From Bacillus cereus G9842 (GTDB lineage: Bacteria; Bacillota; Bacilli; Bacillales; Bacillaceae_G): a DNA stretch of 64,000 nt. Within the stretch, counting starts at the first letter, position 1. Each line of letters opens with the position of its first letter. A program made the translations under genes and the position numbers. Below are positions 18,954-28,815 of this stretch, piece by piece. The DNA lies in assembly GCF_000021305.1 (NCBI RefSeq), contig NC_011772.1:3882001-3946000 (forward strand). Reading direction: 5' to 3'. Under the pieces are notes generated by a model that made no database searches, was not told the DNA's origin, and was given only the letters and a program-made list of their open reading frames with translations.

Positions 18954-20306
18954 TTATATAAGTTTATGCACAGCTTGTATAAAAATGTCTCCTCTTTCTT
19001 CAAATGTTTTAAATTGATCCCAGCTTGCACACGCTGGAGAAAGAAGAACAACATCATCTTCTTTAGAATGAGCATAAGCTTTCACCACTGCTTCATCTAA
19101 AGTATCGACACTTTCAATTATATCTAATCCCGCTTTTTCTGCCGCTCTTACTAGTTTGGGAGCTGTTTGTCCAAATGTTACAATCGCTTTTACATTTTTG
19201 AAATACGGAATTAAATCATCGAATTCATTTCCGCGATCAAGCCCACCTGCTAGTAACACAATCGGTTGTGTAAACGCAGATAGTGCTTTCTCAGTCGCTA
19301 ACATATTCGTTGCTTTTGAATCATTATAAAACTTACGGTTGTTAATCGTTGTTACATATTCTAAACGATGTTTTACACCAGTAAAACGTTTTAACACGAC
19401 CGTAATTGCTTCATTAGAAGTACCTAATAATTTCGCAATACTCATCGCAGCTAAAATATTTTCTAGATTATGTTGACCAGGTAAAACGATATCACTTACT
19501 TCAACAACTTTTTCACCTTTGAAATAAAGAGCGTTATCTTTTATACACGCACCATCTTCAATTTCTTTCGTTGTCGAAAACAGGATTTTTTGACCTTTAG
19601 TATCCGCAGATAACTCCATCACATCTGCATCATCCGCATTTATTACACTATAATCGTTTTCTGTTTGGTTTTTAAAAACATTTGCTTTTGCTAAACCATA
19701 TTCCTTCTTCGTCCCATGGTAATCTAAGTGGGCTTCAAATAAGTTTAAGAACGCTGCAATTTTAGGTTGGAACGATTCTACTCCCATCAATTGGAACGAT
19801 GAAAGCTCTGTAACTACAACTTCATTTTCTTTTGCATCCTGTGCTACTTCACAAGCTACAGTTCCTATATTCCCTGCAATAACAGGATGCTTTTGCCCTT
19901 CTTTTAACATTTCAAATGTCAGCATTGTTGTCGTCGTTTTACCATTAGACCCTGTAATTCCAACAAATGGTGCTTTTGAAATACGATATGCTAATTCAAC
20001 TTCCGTAACAATTGGAATTTCTTTTTCTTTCGCAGCAACTAATATTGGATTAGAATACGGGATTCCTGGATTTTTAACGACAAGAGAAATATTTCTCTCT
20101 AATAATTCTAAAGGATGGCCACCGCATACAACGTCCATTCCTTTTGCTTGTAATTCTGCAGCAAGTACATTGTCTGCTAAAGGCTTTCCGTCATTTACAA
20201 TGACATTCGCCCCTAATTTTTGCAACAAAGTAGCTGCTGCATAACCACTCTTTGCAATGCCTAATACAAGAATATTTTTATTTTGAAATTCAGTTACAGT
20301 TTTCAA
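18954..20306 (-). CDS. murD: UDP-N-acetylmuramoyl-L-alanine--D-glutamate ligase
   Basis: This Mur ligase of 450 residues adds D-Glu to UDP-MurNAc-L-Ala in the cytoplasm. The ATP-binding motif [12 protein letters not shown] is near residue 117, the central motif [11 protein letters not shown] near 190, and Y-N-D-S-K-A-T-N near 305. It starts with TTG at 20306, directly after the mraY stop. No strong Shine-Dalgarno is visible, so translational coupling to mraY is likely. Confidence 0.96.
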   Translation of the reverse strand: MKTVTEFQNKNILVLGIAKSGYAAATLLQKLGANVIVNDGKPLADNVLAAELQAKGMDVVCGGHPLELLERNISLVVKNPGIPYSNPILVAAKEKEIPIVTEVELAYRISKAPFVGITGSNGKTTTTMLTFEMLKEGQKHPVIAGNIGTVACEVAQDAKENEVVVTELSSFQLMGVESFQPKIAAFLNLFEAHLDYHGTKKEYGLAKANVFKNQTENDYSVINADDADVMELSADTKGQKILFSTTKEIEDGACIKDNALYFKGEKVVEVSDIVLPGQHNLENILAAMSIAKLLGTSNEAITVVLKRFTGVKHRLEYVTTINNRKFYNDSKATNMLATEKALSAFTQPIVLLAGGLDRGNEFDDLIPYFKNVKAIVTFGQTAPKLVRAAEKAGLDIIESVDTLDEAVVKAYAHSKEDDVVLLSPACASWDQFKTFEERGDIFIQAVHKLI

Positions 20307-21281
20307 TTACATCCACACCCCGATATAAATTCCTAACACAGCTAATAAAAATCCTACAGACCAAAACGTTACAACAACGCGCCATTCTGACCAACCACAT
20401 AATTCATAATGGTGGTGTAATGGACTCATTTTAAAGACACGTTTTCCTGTTGTTTTAAACGAAATAACTTGAATAATAACAGATAAAGTTTCCATTACGA
20501 ATACTCCACCAATAATTACAAGTAGTAATTCTTGTTTTAATAAAATTGCTACAGCTGCGATAGCTCCACCTAAAGCTAAGGAACCTGTATCCCCCATAAA
20601 TACTTTTGCTGGATTCGCGTTGAATACTAAAAATCCCAGTACTGCTCCGACAACTGCCATACAGAATATCGCAACTCCAAATTGTTCTTGCGCTACTGCA
20701 ATAATACTAAATGCTCCAAATGCAATAGCCGCTGTTCCTGATAATAAACCATCTAAACCATCAGTTAAGTTAACCGCATTCGAGCCACCGATTAGCATAA
20801 ATAGCACAAGTACAAAATACGCCCAACCTAATTCAAACTTAACATCCGTACCTGGAATCATGATATATGTGTGAAATGCTTGCCCTTTTCCAATTAAAAA
20901 GAACGCAATAGCAATAACAAGCTGACCTACTAATTTTTGTTTTGATGTTAAACCAAGATTTCTCTTCTTAACTACCTTTATGTAGTCATCTAAAAATCCA
21001 ATCAATCCATAACCAAATGTCACTAATAATAATAACGAAACCTCTGCACCTAAATGATTAAACTTAATCGCCATAATAAGTGAAGTGACCATCATAGATA
21101 CATATATGACAATACCGCCCATTGTCGGTGTCCCTGATTTTTTTTGATGTGACTTTGGTCCCTCATCACGAATACTCTGTCCGAACTTTAATTTTCTTAA
21201 AAATGGAATAAACAATGGCGAAAGGGCAACAGAAATTAAGAATGCTACCCCAGCCGTTACTAATAAACCTTGCTCAAGCAC
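20307..21281 (-). CDS. mraY: Phospho-N-acetylmuramoyl-pentapeptide transferase
   Basis: The protein has 324 residues and about ten membrane helices. It transfers phospho-MurNAc-pentapeptide to undecaprenyl phosphate to form lipid I. Signatures visible are [35 protein letters not shown] and the C-terminal P-L-H-H-H-Y-E. The start is a GTG at 21281 with AGGAGG 7 nt upstream. It sits between murE and murD. Confidence 0.96.
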   Translation of the reverse strand: MLEQGLLVTAGVAFLISVALSPLFIPFLRKLKFGQSIRDEGPKSHQKKSGTPTMGGIVIYVSMMVTSLIMAIKFNHLGAEVSLLLLVTFGYGLIGFLDDYIKVVKKRNLGLTSKQKLVGQLVIAIAFFLIGKGQAFHTYIMIPGTDVKFELGWAYFVLVLFMLIGGSNAVNLTDGLDGLLSGTAAIAFGAFSIIAVAQEQFGVAIFCMAVVGAVLGFLVFNANPAKVFMGDTGSLALGGAIAAVAILLKQELLLVIIGGVFVMETLSVIIQVISFKTTGKRVFKMSPLHHHYELCGWSEWRVVVTFWSVGFLLAVLGIYIGVWM

Positions 21282-21303
21282 ATGTAGTCCTCCTCTCACG
21301 TTG

Positions 21304-22779
21304 TTACTCTTCGTTGTTTAAACGCCCTGTAATTGCTTCTTTCGCAACTTCACGATCATCAAAATGATGAACTTCTTTACCAATAATTTGATACGTTTCA
21401 TGACCCTTACCAGCAATAATAATGATATCATCTGCTTTCACATTAGCGATCGCATGGTGTATCGCTTCTTTTCTATCAATAATCACTTCATAATTATTCC
21501 CACTTGCACCCTGTACCATATCATCTAAAATAGCCGCTGGATCTTCACTTCTTGGATTATCTGATGTATAAATTGCATGAGTTGCATATTTTGTTGCAAC
21601 ACTTGCCATTATCGGTCTCTTTGTTCGATCCCTATCGCCGCCACAACCAACGATACAATACACATCACCTTTTGCAAATTGTTTTGCAGTTTTTAATACA
21701 TTTTCTAAACTATCCGGCGTATGCGCGTAATCAACAATAACTGTATAATTTTGTCCGCCATCAACAACTTCAAAACGTCCTGGAACCCCAGCTAGTTCTT
21801 TTATAACAGCAATGATTGTTTGTAATTTCACACCCGAAACAAGTCCTGCCGCTGTTGCTGCAAGTACGTTATATACATTGAATTTACCTATTAATTTCAT
21901 CGTAACATTTACACTTTCATACGGTGTGACAAGCGTAAATGTAGTCCCGCCACTCGTCATAACGATATTTTTTGCCATAATGTCACTTGTTGTATCAATA
22001 CCATATGTTACAACTGTTGCTGCAGTACTTCTCATATACTCTTCTGTTACATTATCATCGCTATTCAGCACAGCGTACTTTTCACGATTATGATTATAAC
22101 TATTGCCAAGCTGTGCAAATAGTAACCCTTTTGCATGTTTATATTCTTCCATCGTTTTATGATAATCTAAATGATCTTGTGTTAAATTCGTAAACACCGC
22201 TACATCGTAATCACATCCGTGTACACGACCAAGATCTAACGCATGTGACGAAACTTCCATTACCGTGCTGTCCACACCTTGTTCAACCATTTTTGAAAAC
22301 GTCTGTTGAAGTGTTAGTGCATCTGGTGTTGTATTTTTCACCTCAAATGTTTCATCACCGATTTTCATATTAATCGTCCCAATTAGCCCTGTTTTATGAC
22401 CATGTGCTCGCATAATCTCATCCATAATATGCGATGTTGTTGTCTTTCCATTTGTACCTGTAATTCCGATTAAATGTAACTTGTGTGTCGGTTGACCATA
22501 AAAATAATCAGCTAAAACCGCTAACGAACGAAAAGTATTTTTCACAAGTACAACTGGAACGTCAACATCAATTGGTCTTTCCGCAACAATAGCAGCCGCT
22601 CCTTGTGCCGCTGCTTGCTTAGCAAAATCATGGCTATCAACCGTATATCCTTTCATACATACAAATAAGCTTCCTTCTTTCACTTTACGTGAATCAGCTT
22701 CTATAGATGTGATTTCTGGATTTTCTTTTGGAACAACTGGAAAATCATGCAAACATGATAAAAGTGTATGCAACTTCAT
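21304..22779 (-). CDS. murE: UDP-MurNAc-tripeptide synthetase, meso-diaminopimelate-adding
   Basis: This Mur ligase of 491 residues adds the third stem-peptide residue. [12 protein letters not shown] is near residue 110 and [10 protein letters not shown] near 205. The substrate motif D-N-P-R-S-E-D-P near 405 is the DNPR-type signature of meso-DAP-adding MurE enzymes. That agrees with a Bacillus A1-gamma wall. It is downstream of spoVD by about 185 bp. Confidence 0.96.
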   Translation of the reverse strand: MKLHTLLSCLHDFPVVPKENPEITSIEADSRKVKEGSLFVCMKGYTVDSHDFAKQAAAQGAAAIVAERPIDVDVPVVLVKNTFRSLAVLADYFYGQPTHKLHLIGITGTNGKTTTSHIMDEIMRAHGHKTGLIGTINMKIGDETFEVKNTTPDALTLQQTFSKMVEQGVDSTVMEVSSHALDLGRVHGCDYDVAVFTNLTQDHLDYHKTMEEYKHAKGLLFAQLGNSYNHNREKYAVLNSDDNVTEEYMRSTAATVVTYGIDTTSDIMAKNIVMTSGGTTFTLVTPYESVNVTMKLIGKFNVYNVLAATAAGLVSGVKLQTIIAVIKELAGVPGRFEVVDGGQNYTVIVDYAHTPDSLENVLKTAKQFAKGDVYCIVGCGGDRDRTKRPIMASVATKYATHAIYTSDNPRSEDPAAILDDMVQGASGNNYEVIIDRKEAIHHAIANVKADDIIIIAGKGHETYQIIGKEVHHFDDREVAKEAITGRLNNEE

Positions 22780-22829
22780 TTCACTAAACCCTCTCTACAT
22801 TGTTTATTTATCTTTTTTTCAGTAAGCAA

Positions 22830-22900
22830 CACATTACCTCCTATATAAGGAGGTAAGTGCTACTGGCCTATTTATGAATGAGACACTTATTGTCTCACAT
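22830..22900 (-). other. Two small hairpins between spoVD and murE
   Basis: TTACCTCC (22834-22841) pairs with GGAGGTAA (22849-22856), and a second inverted repeat GAGACA/TGTCTC follows at about 22879-22897. Neither has a clear U-run. They may stabilise mRNA ends or act as weak terminators. Confidence 0.4.
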
Positions 22901-22964
22901 TAAGTAACTGTTCTATAAAGAACTCACTTCCACCAATTGTACCATAAAACGTACTATGTTACCT

Positions 22965-24881
22965 TTAATTCCCGAAGTAAATTCTAATTTTTGAGCCTTC
23001 TTTTACTTTAGCTCCCGCTTCTGGTGATTGCTTAATTACTTTCTCTCCATCTCCACTTATATCAAGCTGCAAATCGACGAGTTGTGTTTGTAAGTCTTTC
23101 TTTTTCATTCCAATTAAATTCGGAACTTCCACAGTTGGTGTATCGCCCCATTTATATTCTTTCTCAACTTGTTCTTTTCTCGGTTTCACTCCCATAACAG
23201 GAAGAGCATCTCGAAGGATATTCCCGACAATTGGAGCTGCTACCACTCCACCAAACTGTGTAACCCCTTTTGGATTATCCACAGCAACATACACAACAAT
23301 CTCTGGATCATCCGCTGGAGCAAATCCGATAAAAGATACAATATAATTATTCTCTAAATATTTACCATCTTTCACCTTTTGAGCAGTACCCGTTTTTCCA
23401 CCTACACGATATCCATCAATATAAGCTCCTTTACCAGAACCTTTCGCTACAACATTCTCTAATGCATAACGAACTTTTTCTGAAGTTTCCTTGGAAATAA
23501 CTTTTCTTTTCTCAACAGGTGTCTTTTTACTAACAACTTGATTATTTTTTGGATCAATAAACTCCTTAGCTATATACGGCTGATACAATGTTCCACCATT
23601 TACAGCCGCCGCTACAGCTGCTACTTGTTGAATTGGTGTAACAGAAACCCCTTGGCCGAATGAAGTTGTTGCTTGCTCTACTGGACCAACTTTATCTAAA
23701 TTAAATAAAATCCCACTGCCTTCACCTTGCAAGTCAATTCCAGTCTTCTGCCCAAAACCAAAATTACGAATGTATTTAAATAATCGGTCTTTACCAAGGC
23801 GATCACCAAGTTCAATAAATCCCGGGTTACATGAGTTTTGAACGACTTCTAAAAACGTTTGACTGCCATGACCTCCTGCTTTCCAGCATTTCAATCTAGC
23901 TCCACCGACTTCAGCTGCTCCATCATCATAAAACGTATCCTTCTCTAAGTCTACTAAATTTTCATTCAATGCTGCAGCTAATGTAATGATCTTAAATGTT
24001 GAACCAGGCTCATACGTACTCCACACAGGTAGATTTCTGTTATACACTTCTGGAGAGACACTTTGAAAATCCGCTGGATCAAAACTCGGCCGACTAGACA
24101 TACCTAAAATTTCACCATTTTTAGGATTCATTGCAATCGCAATCATACCGTCTGGATTATAAGTTGACTCCGCAATATTCATTTCTCTTTCCATAATCCT
24201 TGTAATACGCGCATCGATTGTTAATCCTAAATTTAAACCAGCTTCTGGTTTTTTGAAATCATCACCAACATTAGGCATCCTTTGTCCTTTCGCATCTGCA
24301 AAAAAACGCACATGACCTTTGTCCCCATTTAGCTCCTTATCATAATATTTTTCTAGTCCCATAAGACCTTGGTTATCGCTACCTGCAAAACCTAATACAT
24401 GTGATAAAAAATTCCCAAATGGGTAGTACCGGATAGAATCCTCTGCGATATACACGCCCTTCAAACTTAAGCCTCGTACCTCTTTCGCTTTGTCATGTGA
24501 TATTTTCCTTCCGCCTTTATCTAACCTTACAATCGATTCTTTTTTTGTAATCCTCTTATAAATCTCATCTTTTTCCACACCTAATACTGCAGCTAACTTC
24601 TCTGCAGTCTCTGCTGGTTTTTCAATTTGCCTCGGTACAACAAAGACAGTTGGAGCACTTTTATTCGTGGCAAGTTCCACACCATTTCGGTCTAAAATTT
24701 TCCCACGTTCGGGTTCAAAAGTAATATTACGACTCCATGAATCTTTCGCACGATCCGTTAACATATTCCCAAGAAAAAATTGCACATATCCAAGACGAAT
24801 ATCGATAATAGTGAAGATAAGTATACCTGATATAAGTATAAAAATAAGTCGTTTTCTAACTGTTACATTTGATACACGCAT
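22965..24881 (-). CDS. spoVD: Sporulation-specific class B penicillin-binding protein SpoVD
   Basis: The protein has 638 residues: one N-terminal membrane helix (about 11-31), the PBP dimerisation domain, a transpeptidase domain and one C-terminal PASTA domain (from about residue 575, V-E-V-P-N-L-I-G-M). The transpeptidase domain has catalytic S-T-F-K (294-297), S-C-N (350-352) and K-T-G-T (496-499). It pairs with SpoVE to make spore cortex. It lies between the PBP2B gene and murE, as in B. subtilis. The ribosome site lies in a hairpin loop. Confidence 0.95.
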   Translation of the reverse strand: MRVSNVTVRKRLIFILISGILIFTIIDIRLGYVQFFLGNMLTDRAKDSWSRNITFEPERGKILDRNGVELATNKSAPTVFVVPRQIEKPAETAEKLAAVLGVEKDEIYKRITKKESIVRLDKGGRKISHDKAKEVRGLSLKGVYIAEDSIRYYPFGNFLSHVLGFAGSDNQGLMGLEKYYDKELNGDKGHVRFFADAKGQRMPNVGDDFKKPEAGLNLGLTIDARITRIMEREMNIAESTYNPDGMIAIAMNPKNGEILGMSSRPSFDPADFQSVSPEVYNRNLPVWSTYEPGSTFKIITLAAALNENLVDLEKDTFYDDGAAEVGGARLKCWKAGGHGSQTFLEVVQNSCNPGFIELGDRLGKDRLFKYIRNFGFGQKTGIDLQGEGSGILFNLDKVGPVEQATTSFGQGVSVTPIQQVAAVAAAVNGGTLYQPYIAKEFIDPKNNQVVSKKTPVEKRKVISKETSEKVRYALENVVAKGSGKGAYIDGYRVGGKTGTAQKVKDGKYLENNYIVSFIGFAPADDPEIVVYVAVDNPKGVTQFGGVVAAPIVGNILRDALPVMGVKPRKEQVEKEYKWGDTPTVEVPNLIGMKKKDLQTQLVDLQLDISGDGEKVIKQSPEAGAKVKEGSKIRIYFGN

Positions 24882-24884
24882 ATC

Positions 24885-24916
24885 GGAACAAGCCTCCCTT
24901 ACGCCTAGCTTGTTCC
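24885..24916 (-). promoter_or_regulatory. Hairpin holding the spoVD Shine-Dalgarno in its loop
   Basis: A perfect 9-bp stem (24885-24893 with 24908-24916) encloses a 14-nt loop containing AAGGGAGG. The spoVD ATG lies 3 nt past the 3' arm. The geometry is visible; the effect on translation is unknown. Confidence 0.5.
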
Positions 24917-24962
24917 AATATATGCTTGTACTTATTTAATTAGAACTTCTTCTCTTTTACCA

Positions 24963-27113
24963 TTACGGCTTTTCTGCTTCTTGTTGTGGTTCGAGTGGCG
25001 GTACGAGTGTGACACCTAATTCTGTACCAGGTTGTAATAATGTTCCTTCCGCCACACTTTGTTCTGTTACGTATCCTGTACCAGAAGGCTTCAAGTTAAG
25101 CTGTAATGTCTTCGCTAAATTCATAACATCACGCAGTGCCCATCCTTGTATATTTGGCATTGTAGGCTTATCTCCTACCAAGAAGACTCGGTCGCCTTTC
25201 AATGTTTGTTCAGTCGCTTTTGGTACTTGTTGCTGTACTTTCCCTTCACCTAATACGATTGGACGAAGTTTTGCTTTATCAATTGCTTTCCCCGCTTCAG
25301 CCATCGTTTTACCAGTTACATCTGGAACAGTAGTTTGTTGCTCTTTCAGATGTTTTTTCGGATCTTTCACTTCATTTGGCTTAATCTTTAAATACTCTAA
25401 ACTATTTTTTGTTACATATTTAAAAATATCAGCTAAAGGCTGTGCACCGTTCTCATCATCTTTTAATTTTGGCTGTTTTACAGCTACATAAACAACAAGT
25501 TGTGGGTCGTCCATTGGTGCCATACCTAAGAATGAGAATATATAATTCTGTCTCCCTGTCATATAGCCGCCTTTTCCATCCGGAATTTGCGCTGTACCTG
25601 TTTTACCACCAACTGAATATCCATCAATTTTATAAGCTGTCCCTGTACCTTTCGGAGATGTAACAACACGTTCTAATAACTGTCTTACTTGCGCTGCTGT
25701 TTCCTTTGTAACAGGTTTTCCTACTTCTTCTGGCTTATGTTCTAATTTTACTTTCCCTGTTATCGGATCTACAATTTTATCAATTGCATAAGGTTTCATC
25801 ATTTTCCCATCATTTGCAATAGCTGTTGCAGCTTGTACAAGCTGAATTGGTGTTACAGTGGAACCTTGTCCAAAAGCTGTTGTCACTTGTTGTATTTGCT
25901 GATCAAATAAAATTGTATTCGATCCTTCACCTGATAAATCAATGTTCGTTTTTTCATCTAATCCAAAACTATGAATATATTTTCGGAAACGTTCTGGACC
26001 AAGTTTTTGATCTCCTAAAATTGCAAACGCTACGTTTGAAGAACGTTCTACCCCTTCATCAAACGTGATAGAGCCCCAACCAGCACCGCCGTTATGATCT
26101 TTTATTTTCCTATTTCCGACTTGATATGTCCCGGACTGATAATAATCTTGCCCTTTGTACACACCTTCATTAATAGCTGCCGCTAACGTGAAAATTTTCA
26201 TTGTTGATCCAGGTTCAAATGCATTGGCAATTGCGTCATTGAAGAAATATTTAATTTGACGATCATTAGGGTCATAACTAGGTTTAGTAGACGTCGCTAA
26301 TATTTTTCCAGTTTTCGGATCTGCAACAATCCCTATTAAACTTTCTGGTTCATATTGCTTACTTGCTGCTTTCATCGCGTCTTCTAAATAACTTTGGACA
26401 CGGTGATCAATTGTTAAATACGCGTTATCTCCATTTTTAGGTGCCTTTACATTAACTTTTCCACCATCAAGAGACACACCTTTACGGTCACCTGTATATG
26501 CTACTTCTCCGTTAGAAGCACTTAAATATTTATCCAAGCTTTTCTCTATGCCAAATTGACCTACCGAGGTTCCATTCTCATTTGGTTTTGCATGACCTAT
26601 AACGTAAGATGCGAAATCACCGTTTGGATACACCCTTGCATTTTCTGTAATAAAAGATATTCCCGGCAACTTCAACGCTTCTATTTGTTCCTTCTTTTCT
26701 TTCGTCAAATCCTTACCTAACGTTCCAAATTCGACTTGACTTCTACCTTCCTTATTTAAAGAAGCTAAAATATCCTCTTCGCCTTTTCCAAGTACTCCTG
26801 CAATTTTCTTTGCAGTATCTTCTTTATTCTCAACAGAGTTAGCACCTTTTAGGGCGGCTACTATTTTATAAGAGTTTGCGTCTTGCGCTAACACATGACC
26901 GTTTTGATCATAAATGGTTCCTCTGTTCGCTTCAAGAACTCCTGTTTTACTATGCTTTTGTTTAGCAAGTGCATCTAAATCTTGATTATGAACTGTTCCT
27001 GTTGATTGTATGTAAAAAAATCGGGCTAATAACAGCAAAAAGAGCAGGAGGAAAAATATCATAAAATAACCTGCTCCCTTATTGGTATGAAATTTAGTCA
27101 TATTCTTCTTCAT
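24963..27113 (-). CDS. PBP2B, essential class B penicillin-binding protein for septation
   Basis: The protein has 716 residues: one membrane helix (about 15-35), the PBP dimer domain, a transpeptidase domain with S-T-M-K (in E-P-G-S-T-M-K-I-F), S-S-N and K-T-G-T-A, and two C-terminal PASTA domains (V-P-D-V-T-G-K and M-P-N-I-Q-G-W). This is the FtsI/PBP2B type encoded next to ftsL, equivalent to B. subtilis pbpB. It crosslinks septal peptidoglycan with FtsW. The first ATG is used because AGGTG is 10 nt upstream; a second ATG four codons in remains possible. Confidence 0.93.
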   Translation of the reverse strand: MKKNMTKFHTNKGAGYFMIFFLLLFLLLLARFFYIQSTGTVHNQDLDALAKQKHSKTGVLEANRGTIYDQNGHVLAQDANSYKIVAALKGANSVENKEDTAKKIAGVLGKGEEDILASLNKEGRSQVEFGTLGKDLTKEKKEQIEALKLPGISFITENARVYPNGDFASYVIGHAKPNENGTSVGQFGIEKSLDKYLSASNGEVAYTGDRKGVSLDGGKVNVKAPKNGDNAYLTIDHRVQSYLEDAMKAASKQYEPESLIGIVADPKTGKILATSTKPSYDPNDRQIKYFFNDAIANAFEPGSTMKIFTLAAAINEGVYKGQDYYQSGTYQVGNRKIKDHNGGAGWGSITFDEGVERSSNVAFAILGDQKLGPERFRKYIHSFGLDEKTNIDLSGEGSNTILFDQQIQQVTTAFGQGSTVTPIQLVQAATAIANDGKMMKPYAIDKIVDPITGKVKLEHKPEEVGKPVTKETAAQVRQLLERVVTSPKGTGTAYKIDGYSVGGKTGTAQIPDGKGGYMTGRQNYIFSFLGMAPMDDPQLVVYVAVKQPKLKDDENGAQPLADIFKYVTKNSLEYLKIKPNEVKDPKKHLKEQQTTVPDVTGKTMAEAGKAIDKAKLRPIVLGEGKVQQQVPKATEQTLKGDRVFLVGDKPTMPNIQGWALRDVMNLAKTLQLNLKPSGTGYVTEQSVAEGTLLQPGTELGVTLVPPLEPQQEAEKP

Positions 27114-27134
27114 CGTTCCTTCACACCTATTGCC

Positions 27135-27497
27135 TTATTTGAGGCCTTTCACATTATTCGCATTAATTTCTAGCCCGTGTTTTTTTGCAACTTCAGCGAT
27201 TCGTTCATAGCGACTTAACTTCTCTACTTCAGCTTGTAATTCTTGATTTTCTTTTTGCTGCTGTACAATTTTTTCTTCTATCGTCGCTGCTTCTACATTA
27301 ACTTGATAAAGGCCTGCTTTATTTCCAATAAACGCGACACAGGCATACAATAAAAAGCCAATAAACGCTACATACAACAGTTTTTCGATTCTTGTAATTT
27401 TCGCTTTAACTTTCGGCTTAACCATCTGCTGTGGGGGCGTTTGAATTTGCACCTCTTCTTGCGCTTGTTGTTTGTACTTTACAGCTAAATTAGTCAT
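27135..27497 (-). CDS. ftsL: Cell-division protein FtsL
   Basis: This 120-residue bitopic protein has a cytoplasmic N-terminus rich in Gln/Lys, one transmembrane helix (about 43-62) and an extracellular leucine-zipper-like coiled coil (about 68-105, V-E-A-A-T-I-E-E-K-I-V-Q-Q). It forms the DivIB-DivIC-FtsL complex. Sequence conservation in this family is low, so the call rests on topology, size and its place between rsmH and the PBP2B gene. Confidence 0.9.
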   Translation of the reverse strand: MTNLAVKYKQQAQEEVQIQTPPQQMVKPKVKAKITRIEKLLYVAFIGFLLYACVAFIGNKAGLYQVNVEAATIEEKIVQQQKENQELQAEVEKLSRYERIAEVAKKHGLEINANNVKGLK

Positions 27498-27512
27498 ACC
27501 TCTCTCTCCCTT

Positions 27513-28445
27513 TTATCGTTTTTCAGCGATTCTCAACTTCGCAGAACGCGCACGATTATTTTCTTCTAGCTCTATATCAGAAGGTAAAATCGGTTTTCTT
27601 GTAATAAGCTTTAATTTTGGCTTAAATTCATCAGGAATAATCGGTAATCCTGGCGGCAATTGTGGCGTTGTACTATTTCGCTTAAACGTTGTTTTACAAA
27701 TACGATCTTCTAATGAATGGAATGTTATAACACTAACTCTTCCACCTGGCTTAACCATCTCAATAGCAGATTCCAATGCTTCTTCAAATACTTTTAATTC
27801 ATCATTTACAGCTATACGAATTGCCTGAAACACTCGCTTAGCAGGATGCCCACCAGTTCTACGAGCAGGAGCCGGAATACCTTCTTTAATTAGCTCTACT
27901 AATTCTCCTGTCGTTTCAATAGCTTTATTCTCACGATAAGCTTCAATTTTTCTTGCAATTTGTTTTGAAAATTTCTCTTCACCGTATTGGAAGAAAATCC
28001 TTACAAGTTGTTCATATGACCAACTATTTACAACATCATATGCTGTTAATGGGGCATCTTGATCCATCCGCATATCTAACGGTGCATCATGATGATAACT
28101 AAAGCCTCGCTCTGGTGTATCTAATTGTGGGGATGAAACACCTAAATCAAATAAAATACCGTCTACTTCTGTTATACCTATTTCCTGCAGTTTTTCAGCT
28201 AAATAGCGGAAGTTACTCTTTACTGTTATAAACTGTTCACCGTATGAAGAGAACTTTTCTTTCGCGTTTTGAATCGCTATCTCATCTTGATCAAACGCTA
28301 TTAATTTTCCACCTTCAGTTAATTGGGATAATAAATAAGAACTATGTCCTCCTCCCCCCAGTGTACAATCTACATATGTACCATCTGGCTTTATATCTAA
28401 GCCGTCTACTGTTTCCTTTAAAAGCACTGTTACGTGTTTAAACAT
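27513..28445 (-). CDS. rsmH: 16S rRNA (cytosine(1402)-N4)-methyltransferase
   Basis: The enzyme has 310 residues and methylates C1402 in the 16S decoding centre using SAM. The SAM-binding loop is [11 protein letters not shown] near residue 25, with [11 protein letters not shown] and a C-terminal S-L-E-D-R-I motif typical of MraW. GTAGGTG precedes the ATG. It is the first gene of the dcw cluster here because no mraZ precedes it. Confidence 0.95.
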   Translation of the reverse strand: MFKHVTVLLKETVDGLDIKPDGTYVDCTLGGGGHSSYLLSQLTEGGKLIAFDQDEIAIQNAKEKFSSYGEQFITVKSNFRYLAEKLQEIGITEVDGILFDLGVSSPQLDTPERGFSYHHDAPLDMRMDQDAPLTAYDVVNSWSYEQLVRIFFQYGEEKFSKQIARKIEAYRENKAIETTGELVELIKEGIPAPARRTGGHPAKRVFQAIRIAVNDELKVFEEALESAIEMVKPGGRVSVITFHSLEDRICKTTFKRNSTTPQLPPGLPIIPDEFKPKLKLITRKPILPSDIELEENNRARSAKLRIAEKR

Positions 28446-28783
28446 TGTTGCACCTACTCTTTTTCCAATTAATTATGTTGAATGTATCCCTTCCTCTAAA
28501 CACATCTTTCACGCTTAGAGAATGAAATAATACGAAAGAACGACTCATTTAACTTACCAATAAAGGCAACATACTATACAAATCGCTATTTTCTTTTATT
28601 ATATACTAAATTTTATCATCTTTTGCGGGAATTTAAATAAAAAACTGTCGAAAAAGCGAATAATACGTTTACATTTTGTGCTATTTTGTCATATATTTAA
28701 GTATCCAACACAATTATCACATCTATTTTTTTGATTGATAATTCAGAAAAAAATCACTTCACAGTAAATTCAACGGAATAAAA
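28446..28783. other. Intergenic region upstream of rsmH; mraZ absent
   Basis: The region is AT-rich with a TATAAT-like -10 on the minus strand (28598-28603) but a poor -35. No ORF resembling the AbrB-fold MraZ fits in the space. I see none of the TGGG-type repeats that MraZ binds. Confidence 0.6.
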
Positions 28784-28815
28784 ATAAAATCCTGCTCCAA
28801 GGAGCAAGATTTTAT
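28784..28815 (-). terminator. Terminator of bshC
   Basis: An inverted repeat with GCTCC/GGAGC at its core (28786-28798 with 28801-28813, one mismatch) overlaps the bshC stop. It is followed by TTATTTTTATT on the minus strand. Confidence 0.85.

Noticed and set aside
22965..27113. Tandem class B PBPs as a cereus-specific duplication
   Set aside because: The pair PBP2B and SpoVD next to ftsL and murE is the normal Bacillus arrangement. They differ in length and PASTA number.
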